Shown: positions 1 through 8,594 of the stretch, in pieces
Layout of the letters: each line of letters starts with the position of its first letter
Numbering within the stretch: the stretch's first letter is position 1
Source: Campylobacterales bacterium
Lineage (GTDB): Bacteria; Campylobacterota; Campylobacteria; Campylobacterales; Sulfurimonadaceae
DNA: 47,490 bases
Assembly (NCBI GenBank): GCA_024280035.1
Contig: JAJRQV010000006.1
Span: 1-47,490, forward strand
Direction: 5' to 3'
Notes under the pieces: generated by a model
Seen by the model: only the letters and a program-made list of their open reading frames with translations
Database searches by the model: none
What the model was told of the DNA's origin: nothing
Translations under genes and position numbers: made by a program

Positions 1-2
1 GT

Positions 3-155
3 GGAAGTCGTGGCGGAAACGGCGGCGGTAATGGAAATGGTGGAAACCGTAATAACTCACGTGGTGGACGAAGTAATGAGCAAAGAAAACGTGGTGAAAG
101 TGCAACAGGCAAACCTAGCCGTAAACCAAGAGCAAGAGCTTCACACAGAGACTAA
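3..155 (+). CDS. DEAD-box RNA helicase, C-terminal tail (5' truncated by window edge)
   Basis: Only the last 50 codons are in the window. In the frame starting at base 3 they encode a Gly/Asn/Arg-rich tail (SRGG, GGGNGNGG, SRGGRSNEQRKRGES) ending in a basic stretch (KPSRKPRARASHRD) and TAA. RGG-type tails like this are typical of bacterial DEAD-box RNA helicases, where they add non-specific RNA binding. The helicase core lies outside the window, so the family is inferred from the tail alone. The stop overlaps the stop of the convergent tex gene by four bases. The longer open frame starting at base 1 reads through a different phase and has no family features. Confidence 0.6.
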   Translation, partial: GSRGGNGGGNGNGGNRNNSRGGRSNEQRKRGESATGKPSRKPRARASHRD

Positions 156-2257
156 TAACTTAATACTAGACTCAGTCCAACTTTTCCTCTTTCATGATCT
201 ATAGAAACTACCTCGATTTGAGGTAGAAACTGGTTGATTGAGAGTACTTCTAAGGGGTGAGAAATACGTTTCTCGCTCATCTTCGAGATATGTATCATGC
301 CATCATTTTTTAAGCCTATATCTACAAAGGCTCCAAAGTCCGCAATATTTCTTACAATACCCGAAACAAATGAACCCTCTTTTAACATATTAATCTCAGT
401 AATACCCTCTTTAAAGGGAATAGCAGGAAGATCTTCACGGGGGTCGAATCCAGGTTTTTGAAGTTCTTTAATGATATCTTTTAAGGTCTCTTTACCTACC
501 CCAAGTTCATTAGCTTTAGCATTTACATCAATAGTACTTAAGTCCAAACCTTCAAGCTCTTGAGCTATTTTGTACGACTCAGGATGTATCCCTGAATTAT
601 CAAAAACTGACTTACCTTCTTTAATCCGAATAAAACCAGCCGCTTGTTCATACGCCTTAGCGCCAAGACCTTTAACCTTCAATAGCTGAGACTTAGCCTT
701 AAAGTTTCCATTTTCCTCTTTATAAGAGACAATGTTTTGAGCTATCTTAATCCCTATGCCTGCAACATAAGAAAGTAAGGTGGCAGAAGCTGAATTTACA
801 TCAACGCCCACTCTGTTTACTAAGTTACTCGTCACGTCATTAAGTTTCTTTTCTAAAAGTTTTTGATCAACATCATGTTAGTACTGACCAATACCTAAAG
901 ACTTGGGGTCAATCTTAACCAGTGCTGCCATAGGGTCACGTAACCTCTGTCCGATAGAAATAGCACCGCGAATGCTAACATCAAGGTCAGGATATTCCTG
1001 TGCTGCGAGTTTTGAAGCAGAGTAAACAGAAGCACCCGCTTCGGATACAACCGTGTAGTTGAGTTTAGAATTTTCTTCTTTGTTAAGCCTTGCAAAAAAC
1101 TCTTGTGTCTCTCTTGAACCTGTTCCATTACCAATAGCAACGGCTTGAATATCATACTTTTTGCAGAACTTAAAAATGATTTTTTTTGAGCCCTCGTAAT
1201 CATTTCTAGGTTCAGTAGGATAAATCACAGCATGTTCTAAGTACGTCCCATTTTCATCTATTAAGGCGAGTTTACAACCTGTTCTAAAAGCAGGGTCAAC
1301 TGCGAGAATGACTCTTTTACTCACGGGTGGTGTCATTAAAAGCTGGTTGAGGTTTTTCCCAAAAACATTAATAGCAGCAAGGTCAGCTTTTTCTTTGAGT
1401 TCTGCTTGAACCTCTCTTTCAAGAGAAGGAAGAAGCAGTCTTTTAAGACCATCTTTGTGCGCAGCAAAAAGAAGTTTCTCTGAGCTTGAAGCATGTTTAG
1501 CAATTTTATATTTTTTTATGTTCTCTTCAATACGCTCGGTGTCTATTTTAATCTTTACAGAAAGCTCTTTCTCTTTAACCGCTCGCATAATCGCGAGGTA
1601 TCTGTGTGAAGGAATATAAGCCACTTTTTCACTGTGTTCAGCGAGTTTGGTGTAAAGACCTTTTTCATTAAAAGACTTGGCTTTTTTAACTTCTAAAATG
1701 CCATAACGTAACATAGAATTTCTTATGGCTTCTCTCTCGCGTGGTTGGTCAGCATAGCGCTCTGCAAGTATGTCTTGAGCACCTTTTATGGCTTCATCGA
1801 CGGAGCTTACTTTAGTATTGATAAAACCCTTAGCCTTAGTTCTAAAAGTAGCTTCTGACTCTCTTGCCGATTGTAAAATATTAGCAAGAGCAGTTAAGCC
1901 GTTTGCTATTGCTGTTGCTGAACGAGAACTTTTTTTCTCTTTAAACGGACGATAAATATCTTCTAAAACCCTAAGTGTTTGTGCTTCATTTATGCTCTTT
2001 TTTAGAGTCTCACTAAGGGTTGATCGTTCACTAATGAGTCGAGATATCTCTTCTTTACGCTCAAGAAGCTTTTTAGAACTGGCATATATATCTTCAAAAT
2101 CACGAAGCACGTCATCACTCGCGCCTCCGGTAAGTTCTTTTCTATACCTCGCAATAAAAGGGATAGTTGAACCCTCCTCAAGGAGTTTTAAAATGTTTTG
2201 AATATGTTCTTTTTTAAGGGGTGTTTTTTGCTCTAAGAGTGAAATTAAATTTATCAT
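152..2257 (-). pseudogene. tex: Tex transcription accessory protein, interrupted by an in-frame TAA
   Basis: Tex is a nucleic-acid-binding transcription accessory protein. Read through, the frame is 701 residues, a normal length for the family in this phylum. It holds the N-terminal helical region (residues 1-60), an RNase H-like YqgF domain starting near residue 320 (AVDPAFRTGCKLAL), a helix-hairpin-helix part (LLSYVAGIGIKIAQNIV) and a C-terminal S1 domain over the last 75 residues. Codon 460 is TAA (878-880 on the plus strand) inside the signature normally read GQYQHDV: GQY is followed by stop, then HDVDQKLLEKKLNDV in the same frame. A CAA to TAA change explains it. The GTG at 835 could restart an HhH-S1 fragment, but I see no reason to think it does. 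The gene is either a recent pseudogene or contains a base-call error. Confidence 0.9.
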
Positions 2258-2287
2258 AAGAGAATTATACAGTTTTGTAAACGGGTG

Positions 2288-2327
2288 AATGTGTAAATGT
2301 GTAAATGTGGGAATGTGTGAATGAGGG
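2288..2327. repeat. Five-copy octamer tandem repeat upstream of tex
   Basis: Five consecutive 8-base units in the gap between fetB and tex: aatgtgta, aatgtgta, aatgtggg, aatgtgtg, aatgaggg. The first two are identical and the rest diverge progressively. It lies about 30 bases upstream of the tex start codon, so it falls in the probable tex leader or promoter. No function is evident. Confidence 0.7.
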
Positions 2328-2354
2328 CATTACTCTTTAGCGTTAGGAATGCTT

Positions 2355-3053
2355 TTATTTTGATTCATCTTTTAGTTTTTGCAGGAGGAGGTAAAGAATG
2401 GTAGAAATACCTGAACTTCCTAAGACCATTGCCACCACAACAATTTGGTACCGAACGGCTACAATTGGGCTTACCCCTGAGAGTATCTGCCCGGTCATCA
2501 TTCCTGGAAGTGAGACTAAACCTACTGCTAAAAGTGCATTAATCTGTGGAATCATAGATGCCTTAAACGCGATACTTCGCGCACCTTCATAGTCTAAAAC
2601 CCTTCTCTCCTTTTCAAAACGTTCTGCGCTCAGAGCAACAGCATTCATAGCATTGGCATAAATCATACCTGCAAGTGGAATTACAATCTCTGGACGATAC
2701 AGAGGTTCTAAGTCGAGGGTGAGTGAAAGTACAATGCCTAGGTTAAAACTTCCTCCAAGGGCAATAGAAATAAATAAGATGAAATAACTTCTTAGGTTTT
2801 TATCTTCTAGATTACGTAAGGCTATGAGGCTTGAAACCGCTATCATAAAGACAATGATAATCGCACCTAAGTACATTGAATTATTGGCAAAGATAAAGTT
2901 TAAAACATAACCGATTAAGATAAGTTGTCCAACCATTCGAAGTGTTGCAAGAGGGACTTCAATTGAATTTCCAATCCATTTATAGTAAAAATAGCTGACA
3001 ATAATAAGAGGAAAAAGCATATAAAGAAGATTAAGTATAGGGATAGTTTGCAT
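2355..3053 (-). CDS. fetB: FetB-family (UPF0014) ABC transporter permease
   Basis: A 232-residue polytopic membrane protein matching the FetB/YbbM (UPF0014) family, the permease of the FetAB transporter implicated in iron export in E. coli. Visible features are repeated hydrophobic segments, the TLRMVGQLILIGYVL segment near residues 37-51 and the conserved loop before the last helix (GLVSLPGMMTGQILSG, PIVAVRYQI). It lies 11 bases downstream of glsA and is probably cotranscribed with it. The usual ATPase partner FetA is not adjacent: the neighbours are glsA and tex. It may use an ATPase encoded elsewhere. The family call is secure; the iron role is carried over from E. coli. Confidence 0.85.
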   Translation of the reverse strand: MQTIPILNLLYMLFPLIIVSYFYYKWIGNSIEVPLATLRMVGQLILIGYVLNFIFANNSMYLGAIIIVFMIAVSSLIALRNLEDKNLRSYFILFISIALGGSFNLGIVLSLTLDLEPLYRPEIVIPLAGMIYANAMNAVALSAERFEKERRVLDYEGARSIAFKASMIPQINALLAVGLVSLPGMMTGQILSGVSPIVAVRYQIVVVAMVLGSSGISTILYLLLQKLKDESK

Positions 3054-3064
3054 AGGTTTTCTTC

Positions 3065-3997
3065 TTAAAACACTGACGAGGCGGTTTGTGTTGTAAAAAA
3101 CTCAAGAATCTTCATACCTCTATAAGAGTTTCCTTTTTCATTAAGTTTAGGACTCCAAACAGCAACGGTGTATTTGAGTGGATGAATGGCAATGATGCCC
3201 CCTCCAACACCACTTTTTCCAGGAAGCCCCACTTCAAAGGCAAACTCACCTGCCTCATCATAAAAACCACACAGTTGCATAATAGCATTGATACGTTTGG
3301 TTTTGCTTGGGCTTATAACCTCTTTTTGAGTGAGAAGGTTCATTCCATCCGAGCTAAGGTATGTTACGGCTTGGGCTAACTCTGCACAAGACATCTCTAA
3401 AGAACACAGATGAAAGTAGAAGTCTAAGACCTCTTCAACATCATTATTAATGTTGTTATACGACTTCATAAAGTTAACCATCGAAGCATTACGGTAACCA
3501 TGTTCTTTTTCAGACAAGGCAATGCGTTCACAATAGTTAATCTTAGGATTTCCTACGAGTTCTCTTACAAAGTCTAAAAACTCCTCTTTCGGTTGGTTGA
3601 GACGAGATACCAAAACATCACAAATCAGCAGAGCCCCTGCATTAATAAAAGGATTTCGAGGAATGCCTTTTTCTTGTTCCAAGCGAAACAGAGAGTTAAA
3701 GGCATTTCCCGAAGGTTCTACTCCAATGCGTTCCCAAAGTTTTTCCTCTTCAAGCTTAAAAGCAAGGGTTAAAGAGAGTACCTTAGCAATACTTTGAATT
3801 GAAAACTTCTCATTTGAGTCACCATAAGCAAAGTTTTGTTTGTCTGCAGTAATCAAATGAATGCCAAATTTTTCAGGATTAACATGGGAGAGTTCAGGAA
3901 TGTAAGAGGCAACTTCACCAAGATTGGGAATCTGTTTGAGCTGTTCTGGAAGTTCTAAAAAGACCTTTTCGAAGGCAAATTGTTCTTTTGAGTTCAT
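3065..3997 (-). CDS. glsA: Glutaminase
   Basis: A 310-residue glutaminase of the serine-dependent beta-lactamase-like fold, hydrolysing glutamine to glutamate and ammonia in the cytoplasm. The SxxK catalytic motif is seen at residues 69-72 (QSIAK), followed by the conserved NPFINAGAL segment and the late GLPGKSGVGGGI loop. The length matches the usual 305-310 residues. The start is ATG at 3997. It is the first gene of a probable two-gene unit with fetB. Nothing in the coding sequence looks damaged. Confidence 0.93.
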   Translation of the reverse strand: MNSKEQFAFEKVFLELPEQLKQIPNLGEVASYIPELSHVNPEKFGIHLITADKQNFAYGDSNEKFSIQSIAKVLSLTLAFKLEEEKLWERIGVEPSGNAFNSLFRLEQEKGIPRNPFINAGALLICDVLVSRLNQPKEEFLDFVRELVGNPKINYCERIALSEKEHGYRNASMVNFMKSYNNINNDVEEVLDFYFHLCSLEMSCAELAQAVTYLSSDGMNLLTQKEVISPSKTKRINAIMQLCGFYDEAGEFAFEVGLPGKSGVGGGIIAIHPLKYTVAVWSPKLNEKGNSYRGMKILEFFTTQTASSVF

Positions 3998-4060
3998 CCT
4001 CTTTCCTATGTTATTAAAGTTATACTACAATACTAACCACTTAATATAAAGGAAGACTTT

Positions 4061-4690
4061 ATGAACAATGATTTTACCAAAGCGATGGCTTTTAGACATG
4101 CCTGCAAGATTTTTGACGAGACAAAAAAGATTTCAGATGAAGAGATACGTTACATCCTAGAAGCAGGGCGAAAGTCGCCTTCTTCTTTTGGAATGGAAGC
4201 GTGGAAGTTTTTAGTTATTAGTAATGAAACACTAAAAGAAAAACTTAGACCTGCATGTTGGGATCAGGTTCAAATCACTTCATGTTCACATTTGGTGGTT
4301 GTTTTAGCAGGTATCGAGAGTGTTAAGGTAGAAACAGGCATTCCAAAACAGCGTTTTGCACGACGTGAAATGCCTGAAGATAAGTTAGAATTTTATCTGG
4401 GTTTGTATGCAGGTCACTTAGATAAAACCCTAAGTTCGGATGAAAATATCTACTCATGTACAGCAAGACAAACCTACATTGCAGCAGGAAATATGATGAC
4501 AGCTGCTGCTTTCATAGGCATTGACTCCTGCCCGATTGAGGGTTTAGATAAAAATGAAGTTGAGAAGATTTTAGACTTAGATACTTCGAAGTTTCAAGTA
4601 GCGATGTTACTTCCTTTGGGTTACCGACTTAATGAGCAGTCAAGCCAACAAAGAGAGCCATTTGAGGATATTGTGGAGTTTATTAAGTAA
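4061..4690 (+). CDS. NAD(P)H-dependent nitroreductase family protein
   Basis: A 209-residue FMN-dependent oxidoreductase of the nitroreductase (NfsB-like) superfamily. Near the N-terminus it has AFRHACKIFDETKKI and then RKSPSSFGMEAWKFLVI, the segment that contacts FMN phosphate and flavin. Later come the TYIAAGNMMTAAAFIGIDSCPIEG region and the C-terminal LPLGYR motif. The natural substrate cannot be read from sequence; homologues reduce nitroaromatics, quinones or flavins. The ATG at 4061 is preceded by an aaagga ribosome-binding site. It is divergent from glsA across about 60 bases that would hold both promoters. Confidence 0.88.
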   Translation: MNNDFTKAMAFRHACKIFDETKKISDEEIRYILEAGRKSPSSFGMEAWKFLVISNETLKEKLRPACWDQVQITSCSHLVVVLAGIESVKVETGIPKQRFARREMPEDKLEFYLGLYAGHLDKTLSSDENIYSCTARQTYIAAGNMMTAAAFIGIDSCPIEGLDKNEVEKILDLDTSKFQVAMLLPLGYRLNEQSSQQREPFEDIVEFIK

Positions 4691-4698
4691 GAGTGAAT

Positions 4699-4765
4699 AG
4701 TCAGTATCATGAAATGAATTAAACAGATTTTTAAATCAACTTAATTTGTTAAATCTGTGGACGAC
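4699..4765. repeat. Dispersed palindromic repeat, copy A
   Basis: An intergenic copy of a repeat family also seen at 4800, 4904 and 8187. It contains gaattaaacagattt and, about 30 bases later, aaatctgtggac, in the same order and spacing as the copy at 8187-8247. It is followed by acttggctcttaa, which recurs in similar form after copy B. With copies B and C it fills most of the 270-base gene-free stretch between the nitroreductase and the DUF1501 gene. Confidence 0.7.
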
Positions 4766-4799
4766 TTGGCTCTTAACATATTATAAAATAAGAGCGATG

Positions 4800-4868
4800 C
4801 GTCAGTGTGATTAAACGAATTAAAGAGATTTATTCTCTGCTCCGACTAATCTGCGTAATCACGTTGAC
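4800..4868. repeat. Dispersed palindromic repeat, copy B (diverged)
   Basis: A long imperfect inverted repeat: gtcagtgtgatta at the left pairs with taatcacgttgac at the right, around a variable centre. Its right flank (aactagctcttaa) resembles that of copy A. It is more diverged from the others in the arms but has the same length and layout. Confidence 0.6.
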
Positions 4869-4903
4869 AACTAGCTCTTAATACTCTTAATTTAAGAAAA
4901 AAC

Positions 4904-4930
4904 GTCCACAGATTAAAGGGATTTAACAGA
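4904..4930. repeat. Dispersed palindromic repeat, half copy C
   Basis: The left arm of the repeat, gtccacagattaaaggga followed by tttaacaga, nearly identical over 26 bases to the left arm of the copy at 8187-8247. The matching right arm is missing, so this looks like a truncated copy. It lies just downstream of the DUF1501 gene stop. Confidence 0.7.
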
Positions 4931-4962
4931 GAAAACTGGCTCTCTTTGCTAATATATTTTGC

Positions 4963-6366
4963 TTAGGGTGTGAAAAAAGTCTGCCCATTTACGGGTGGAT
5001 TAATTATGCCATATCCACCTGTTAATGCTTCAGGGTTTTGAACACCATGAATAGCATAAACAGTTGCGGCAACACTTAAGGGTTCACACCAATACGTACC
5101 CTCTTTGGGTTTTAACCAGATACGTCCACTTTGAGGTTGACCACCATTATCTACAATGGTCTCACCAACAATAGCATCTGTTCCCCCTACATGATTAAAA
5201 TATTCTTTACCTCCGAGTAAATACACGTTTTGTAAATTACCATGATCCCAACCATATGAGGTGTTAAGGTTAACATTTCTACCCAACTCACCATACACAA
5301 TAATACTAATTTTACCTTTTTTATTGATACCGTCTAAGTGACGCATACCTGCTTCTAAAGCAAGAAAAAGATTATTCATTCTTCTGGTGTAGGTTCTTTG
5401 TGTATAAGAGTGATCATCCCAACCACCTAAACCACCTGTTCCTAGGGTAATAGTACGTGTTGTACTGCTAGAGTCTAAAAACTCAATAGCCGTAGCTAAG
5501 GTTCTATGAAAAGTGTCATTTTCAAGATAGTTATACGTACCAAGATATTTATCTTTTCCATTAACATCTCTCTCTGATGAAATAGAATTAATCTTTTCAA
5601 AAATAGTTTTTCGGTTATCTAAAAAACTGTTCATTCTTGCAACATCATTGTTGTTTTTTGCAAGGTCTTCAAAATCAGTATCTACTTGAGGAAGTGTTGA
5701 TGTGTACCCACTTATACTTCTCTCTTCATTGGTATAAAAAAGACTTGAACTCATATTTCGAGTAAAAGGGTTAGAAAGTCTATAATCAATAGAAACAGGT
5801 TTAAGTGCTAAACCCTCGCCTCCTGAGTAAAAAGCATTCTCTCCTGTTAAAGAGACAAAAGGAAGATCAAGAGAGTCATATTTTCCATTGTTTTGCATTA
5901 AACGAGAGAGGCTTGTAAGGTAGCCTGCATTATTAATGTCAAAATTACCTTTCATGTTTTGTAGGGTACAAGAACCATGTGACTTATTATTAACGAGTTC
6001 ACGTTCTGCAGAGTAACAGGTTCGGATAATGGTCATCTCATTATTGTCAAGCATACGTTGCATACTCTCTCCACCTGCTTCTGCCCATAAGTCATAATTA
6101 TCAATTTTACTTAAATAACTTGAACCAAAATAACTGGTATAACTTTTTTGTGATGAGGCTTCAATCTCATCTAAGTTTGAAAGGTTTCCAGACAAAGGAG
6201 AAGGTCCTCCACCTAAGAAAATAATGATGGTCTGTCTATTGGCATTAAACACAGTAGAGCTAAAGCTAATAGAAGACAAATCCGCTGTTGTAGCATAAAT
6301 ATATTCTGGCATTAAAAGTGAGCCAGTTGTAACTATGGTGAGTTTAATAAATCCTCGTCTGTTCAT
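4963..6366 (-). CDS. DUF1501 family secreted protein with twin-arginine signal
   Basis: A 467-residue protein of the DUF1501 family, distantly related to alkaline-phosphatase-superfamily sulfatases. The N-terminus has a twin-arginine motif (NRRGFIK) followed by a hydrophobic stretch, so Tat export is likely. Family-typical segments are QTIIIFLGGGPSPLSG near residue 45, GTGGLGGWDDHSYTQR, IVYGELGRN and SYGWDHGNLQNVYLLGG, supplying conserved Asp/His residues. The molecular function of the family is not established. Its start overlaps the stop of the upstream lipoprotein gene by one base (TAATG), so the two are translationally coupled. DUF1501 genes are usually paired with a DUF1800 partner, which fits the neighbour. 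Confidence 0.85.
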   Translation of the reverse strand: MNRRGFIKLTIVTTGSLLMPEYIYATTADLSSISFSSTVFNANRQTIIIFLGGGPSPLSGNLSNLDEIEASSQKSYTSYFGSSYLSKIDNYDLWAEAGGESMQRMLDNNEMTIIRTCYSAERELVNNKSHGSCTLQNMKGNFDINNAGYLTSLSRLMQNNGKYDSLDLPFVSLTGENAFYSGGEGLALKPVSIDYRLSNPFTRNMSSSLFYTNEERSISGYTSTLPQVDTDFEDLAKNNNDVARMNSFLDNRKTIFEKINSISSERDVNGKDKYLGTYNYLENDTFHRTLATAIEFLDSSSTTRTITLGTGGLGGWDDHSYTQRTYTRRMNNLFLALEAGMRHLDGINKKGKISIIVYGELGRNVNLNTSYGWDHGNLQNVYLLGGKEYFNHVGGTDAIVGETIVDNGGQPQSGRIWLKPKEGTYWCEPLSVAATVYAIHGVQNPEALTGGYGIINPPVNGQTFFTP

Positions 6367-8024
6367 TACTTTATCTCCTTATAAAAATAGAGTTCGTCAG
6401 TTCTTAGTAGATATTCAAAAATTAGATAATTTAAGACATATCTGTTGTAATAACGGATGTAAGCTTGGTAGTCTTTATCTGTGTTCTCATACAGTAGACT
6501 ATTGTTGTAGTAGCTCTTATTAATATGTTGAAGTAAAACATCTAACTCTTGAGCATTACTTGGTCGGTTAAGAATGCTATTAAAAACATAATTAATATAA
6601 TTTGTATTGGTTGCATTGGCATCATTTTCTACAGTTACATAATTTTCTGCTGCCATAAATATTTTACTACTAACACCTCTTCGTGACCCATTCTTATAAT
6701 CACTCATAATATAAGCACTGTTTTTTGTGTCATTATCAGCATTATTAGGGTTGTAACTTAGGGTGGCATCAATAGAACGTGTTCTGAAAATTCGAGTGCG
6801 TAAATAATCTTGTGCAAAGGCAAAAGAGATATCATCCAAAGGAACACGAACAATTTTTCCAAGTTTATATTTCATAGATGATTGACCCATCTTATCCATG
6901 GCATCAGAGAGATTGTTAAAGGTGTAATAATACGAGTTGTAAGAAAGCTTTTTCATTAAAGAAAAAGTGAGTTCTTCAATACTCTTCGCTCTTTGTGTAT
7001 GTAAAAGGTACTCTTTTGAAAAAACAATCTGTTTAAGAATGTCAGACCATGCCTCGGGATTAGAACTTACAATTTTTGAGATAATTTGACTCTGTTTAGA
7101 AGCATCGGTATCCGTAAACATAAAATGTACAAGTCGGGTAACGACACCTTTTGTAAAAGAGTCTGAATTGGCTAATGCTGAGTAGAAGTCAACACCTGTA
7201 GTAAAGTGCATATCACCTAAGAGGCTTAGCGGTTGTGTATTTCTATCTAAAGAGACAACCAATGTGTATGCATATCTACTTAAGTGCCAGTTTTTTAAGG
7301 CTTGTGCTGCAAAAGGGACATCTTCATCATTATTATCTAAGGCATAAATTTCTAGCATTTCACGACCATTATCTTCAGGGCTTCGAAATCGTCTCCAGTT
7401 TTCATCACTCATCATATGCTCAAAAGTAGAGTAACGCATACTCACTTCATCTTGCATGTGATAGTATAAGCGATTATAAACAGCATAAGCATCAGGATAC
7501 GAGACAGTATCTAACTCAGATGCAGGGGAAAAGAGTATGGTCTGTGTTAAAATATAACTCATCCAGTGATTAAAAAAGTTTTTATCAAGGTCTTTCATAA
7601 GTGCAAATCGTGAAAGCATAATATTTTGAGGCTTACTGTCATTACTGTAGTAATGTTCTGTATCATGTATTTCAGATTCAACTTCATCCATATTATTCGT
7701 ATCATAAAGTAGCTGATTATTAATGTCAGAAATAAAAGTCGAGGAATCAATACGTGTTTTGAGTTCACTGTAGGTGTAAGCATAAAACAGAGTACTTAAT
7801 AACTTGTCTGCAACTTCATACTGCTCTTGAGTACTTAAGGCATTAAAACTAGCATCATCAAGTTGCTCAAGGTTAAAGGCTGAAGAAGGTAGAACTGATG
7901 CGTATTTAACAATGTCGTTTTCAACCAAAGCAGCTTCTACACTAGTATCTGAAGTCTCACCTCCACAGGCGGTAAGAAAAAAGAGGGGAATTATAAGAGA
8001 AAGTAAATATAGATATCGTGACAT
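6366..8024 (-). CDS. DUF1800-like lipoprotein, partner of the DUF1501 protein
   Basis: A 552-residue exported lipoprotein. I place the start at the ATG at 8024, because an aaaagga ribosome-binding site lies six bases upstream and the product then begins directly with a signal peptide ending in the lipobox LTAC. A longer frame is open to 8078 but adds an unlikely leader. The sequence SPEDNGREMLEIYAL and the later LVHFMFTD resemble DUF1800, the family that normally accompanies DUF1501. The match is weak elsewhere, so I call it DUF1800-like. It probably sits in a membrane facing the periplasm and acts with the coupled downstream protein in an unknown process. Confidence 0.65.
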   Translation of the reverse strand: MSRYLYLLSLIIPLFFLTACGGETSDTSVEAALVENDIVKYASVLPSSAFNLEQLDDASFNALSTQEQYEVADKLLSTLFYAYTYSELKTRIDSSTFISDINNQLLYDTNNMDEVESEIHDTEHYYSNDSKPQNIMLSRFALMKDLDKNFFNHWMSYILTQTILFSPASELDTVSYPDAYAVYNRLYYHMQDEVSMRYSTFEHMMSDENWRRFRSPEDNGREMLEIYALDNNDEDVPFAAQALKNWHLSRYAYTLVVSLDRNTQPLSLLGDMHFTTGVDFYSALANSDSFTKGVVTRLVHFMFTDTDASKQSQIISKIVSSNPEAWSDILKQIVFSKEYLLHTQRAKSIEELTFSLMKKLSYNSYYYTFNNLSDAMDKMGQSSMKYKLGKIVRVPLDDISFAFAQDYLRTRIFRTRSIDATLSYNPNNADNDTKNSAYIMSDYKNGSRRGVSSKIFMAAENYVTVENDANATNTNYINYVFNSILNRPSNAQELDVLLQHINKSYYNNSLLYENTDKDYQAYIRYYNRYVLNYLIFEYLLRTDELYFYKEIK

Positions 8025-8186
8025 ACATAATCCTTTTGGAGGAATCATATATCTTAAATGTAAATAAAAAGTGAACAATGATTAATTTTTTTTAAATATT
8101 TTATATAATTAAAACTAATCTTAGGAGATAAAGTTTTCATAGATAAAAGCCTAGTTATATCAGCATTGTTATAGAAAGAGCAGTCT

Positions 8187-8247
8187 GTCCACAGATTAAA
8201 GGGATTGAACAGATTTAAAATCAGCTTAATCAGCAAAATCTGTGGAT
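8187..8247. repeat. Dispersed palindromic repeat, complete copy D
   Basis: The best-formed copy of the intergenic repeat. Arms tccacagatt (8188-8197) and aatctgtgga (8237-8246) are perfect inverted complements, with a 39-base centre containing gattgaacagattt and agcttaatcagc. It lies directly after the stop of the DksA-like gene and upstream of the DUF1501/DUF1800-like unit. Confidence 0.75.
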
Positions 8248-8250
8248 AAT

Positions 8251-8586
8251 TTAGCGCTTAAGACATTGCATGCAATGTGTTGATTCCGGTAATAGAAGCA
8301 GTCTGTCAAAACTTATAGGCTCGTCACACTCTACACACAGACCAAAGTCTTCATTCTCAATTTTGCTCAGGGCATATTTTAGTTTTGTTTGACGAAGAAG
8401 GGCTTCTTTGAGCGTCTTTTCATAAATTACTTGGTCATTCATTAATTCAAAACGACCGAGTGTACCTAAGGCACACTCTGGGGTAATAGGTTTGGTGAGG
8501 TTTTGAAGTTCTTTTATCTCTTTTTCAAGTGCGTTGAGGTCATCAAGAAGTTGCCGTTTTATGGCATGTTGTTCTAGGGATGTCAT
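8251..8586 (-). CDS. DksA/TraR-type zinc-finger protein
   Basis: A 111-residue protein with an N-terminal helical half and a C-terminal four-cysteine zinc finger, CVEC...CMQC, as in the DksA/TraR family. Members with the acidic coiled-coil tip bind in the RNA polymerase secondary channel and act with ppGpp; it is not certain that this short member does. It is shorter than E. coli DksA (151 residues). Its start lies eight bases downstream of the DUF234 gene, so the two probably form one transcript. Confidence 0.8.
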   Translation of the reverse strand: MTSLEQHAIKRQLLDDLNALEKEIKELQNLTKPITPECALGTLGRFELMNDQVIYEKTLKEALLRQTKLKYALSKIENEDFGLCVECDEPISFDRLLLLPESTHCMQCLKR

Positions 8587-8594
8587 AATCTTAA

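Noticed and set aside
1-204. Open frame of 67 codons at the left edge
   Set aside because: It reads the RGG-rich helicase tail in the wrong phase; the frame from base 3 gives the typical Gly/Arg/Asn composition and a stop at 155.
8054-8236. 60-codon minus-strand frame before the lipoprotein gene
   Set aside because: It spans the palindromic repeat and leader, has no ribosome-binding site and no recognisable sequence.
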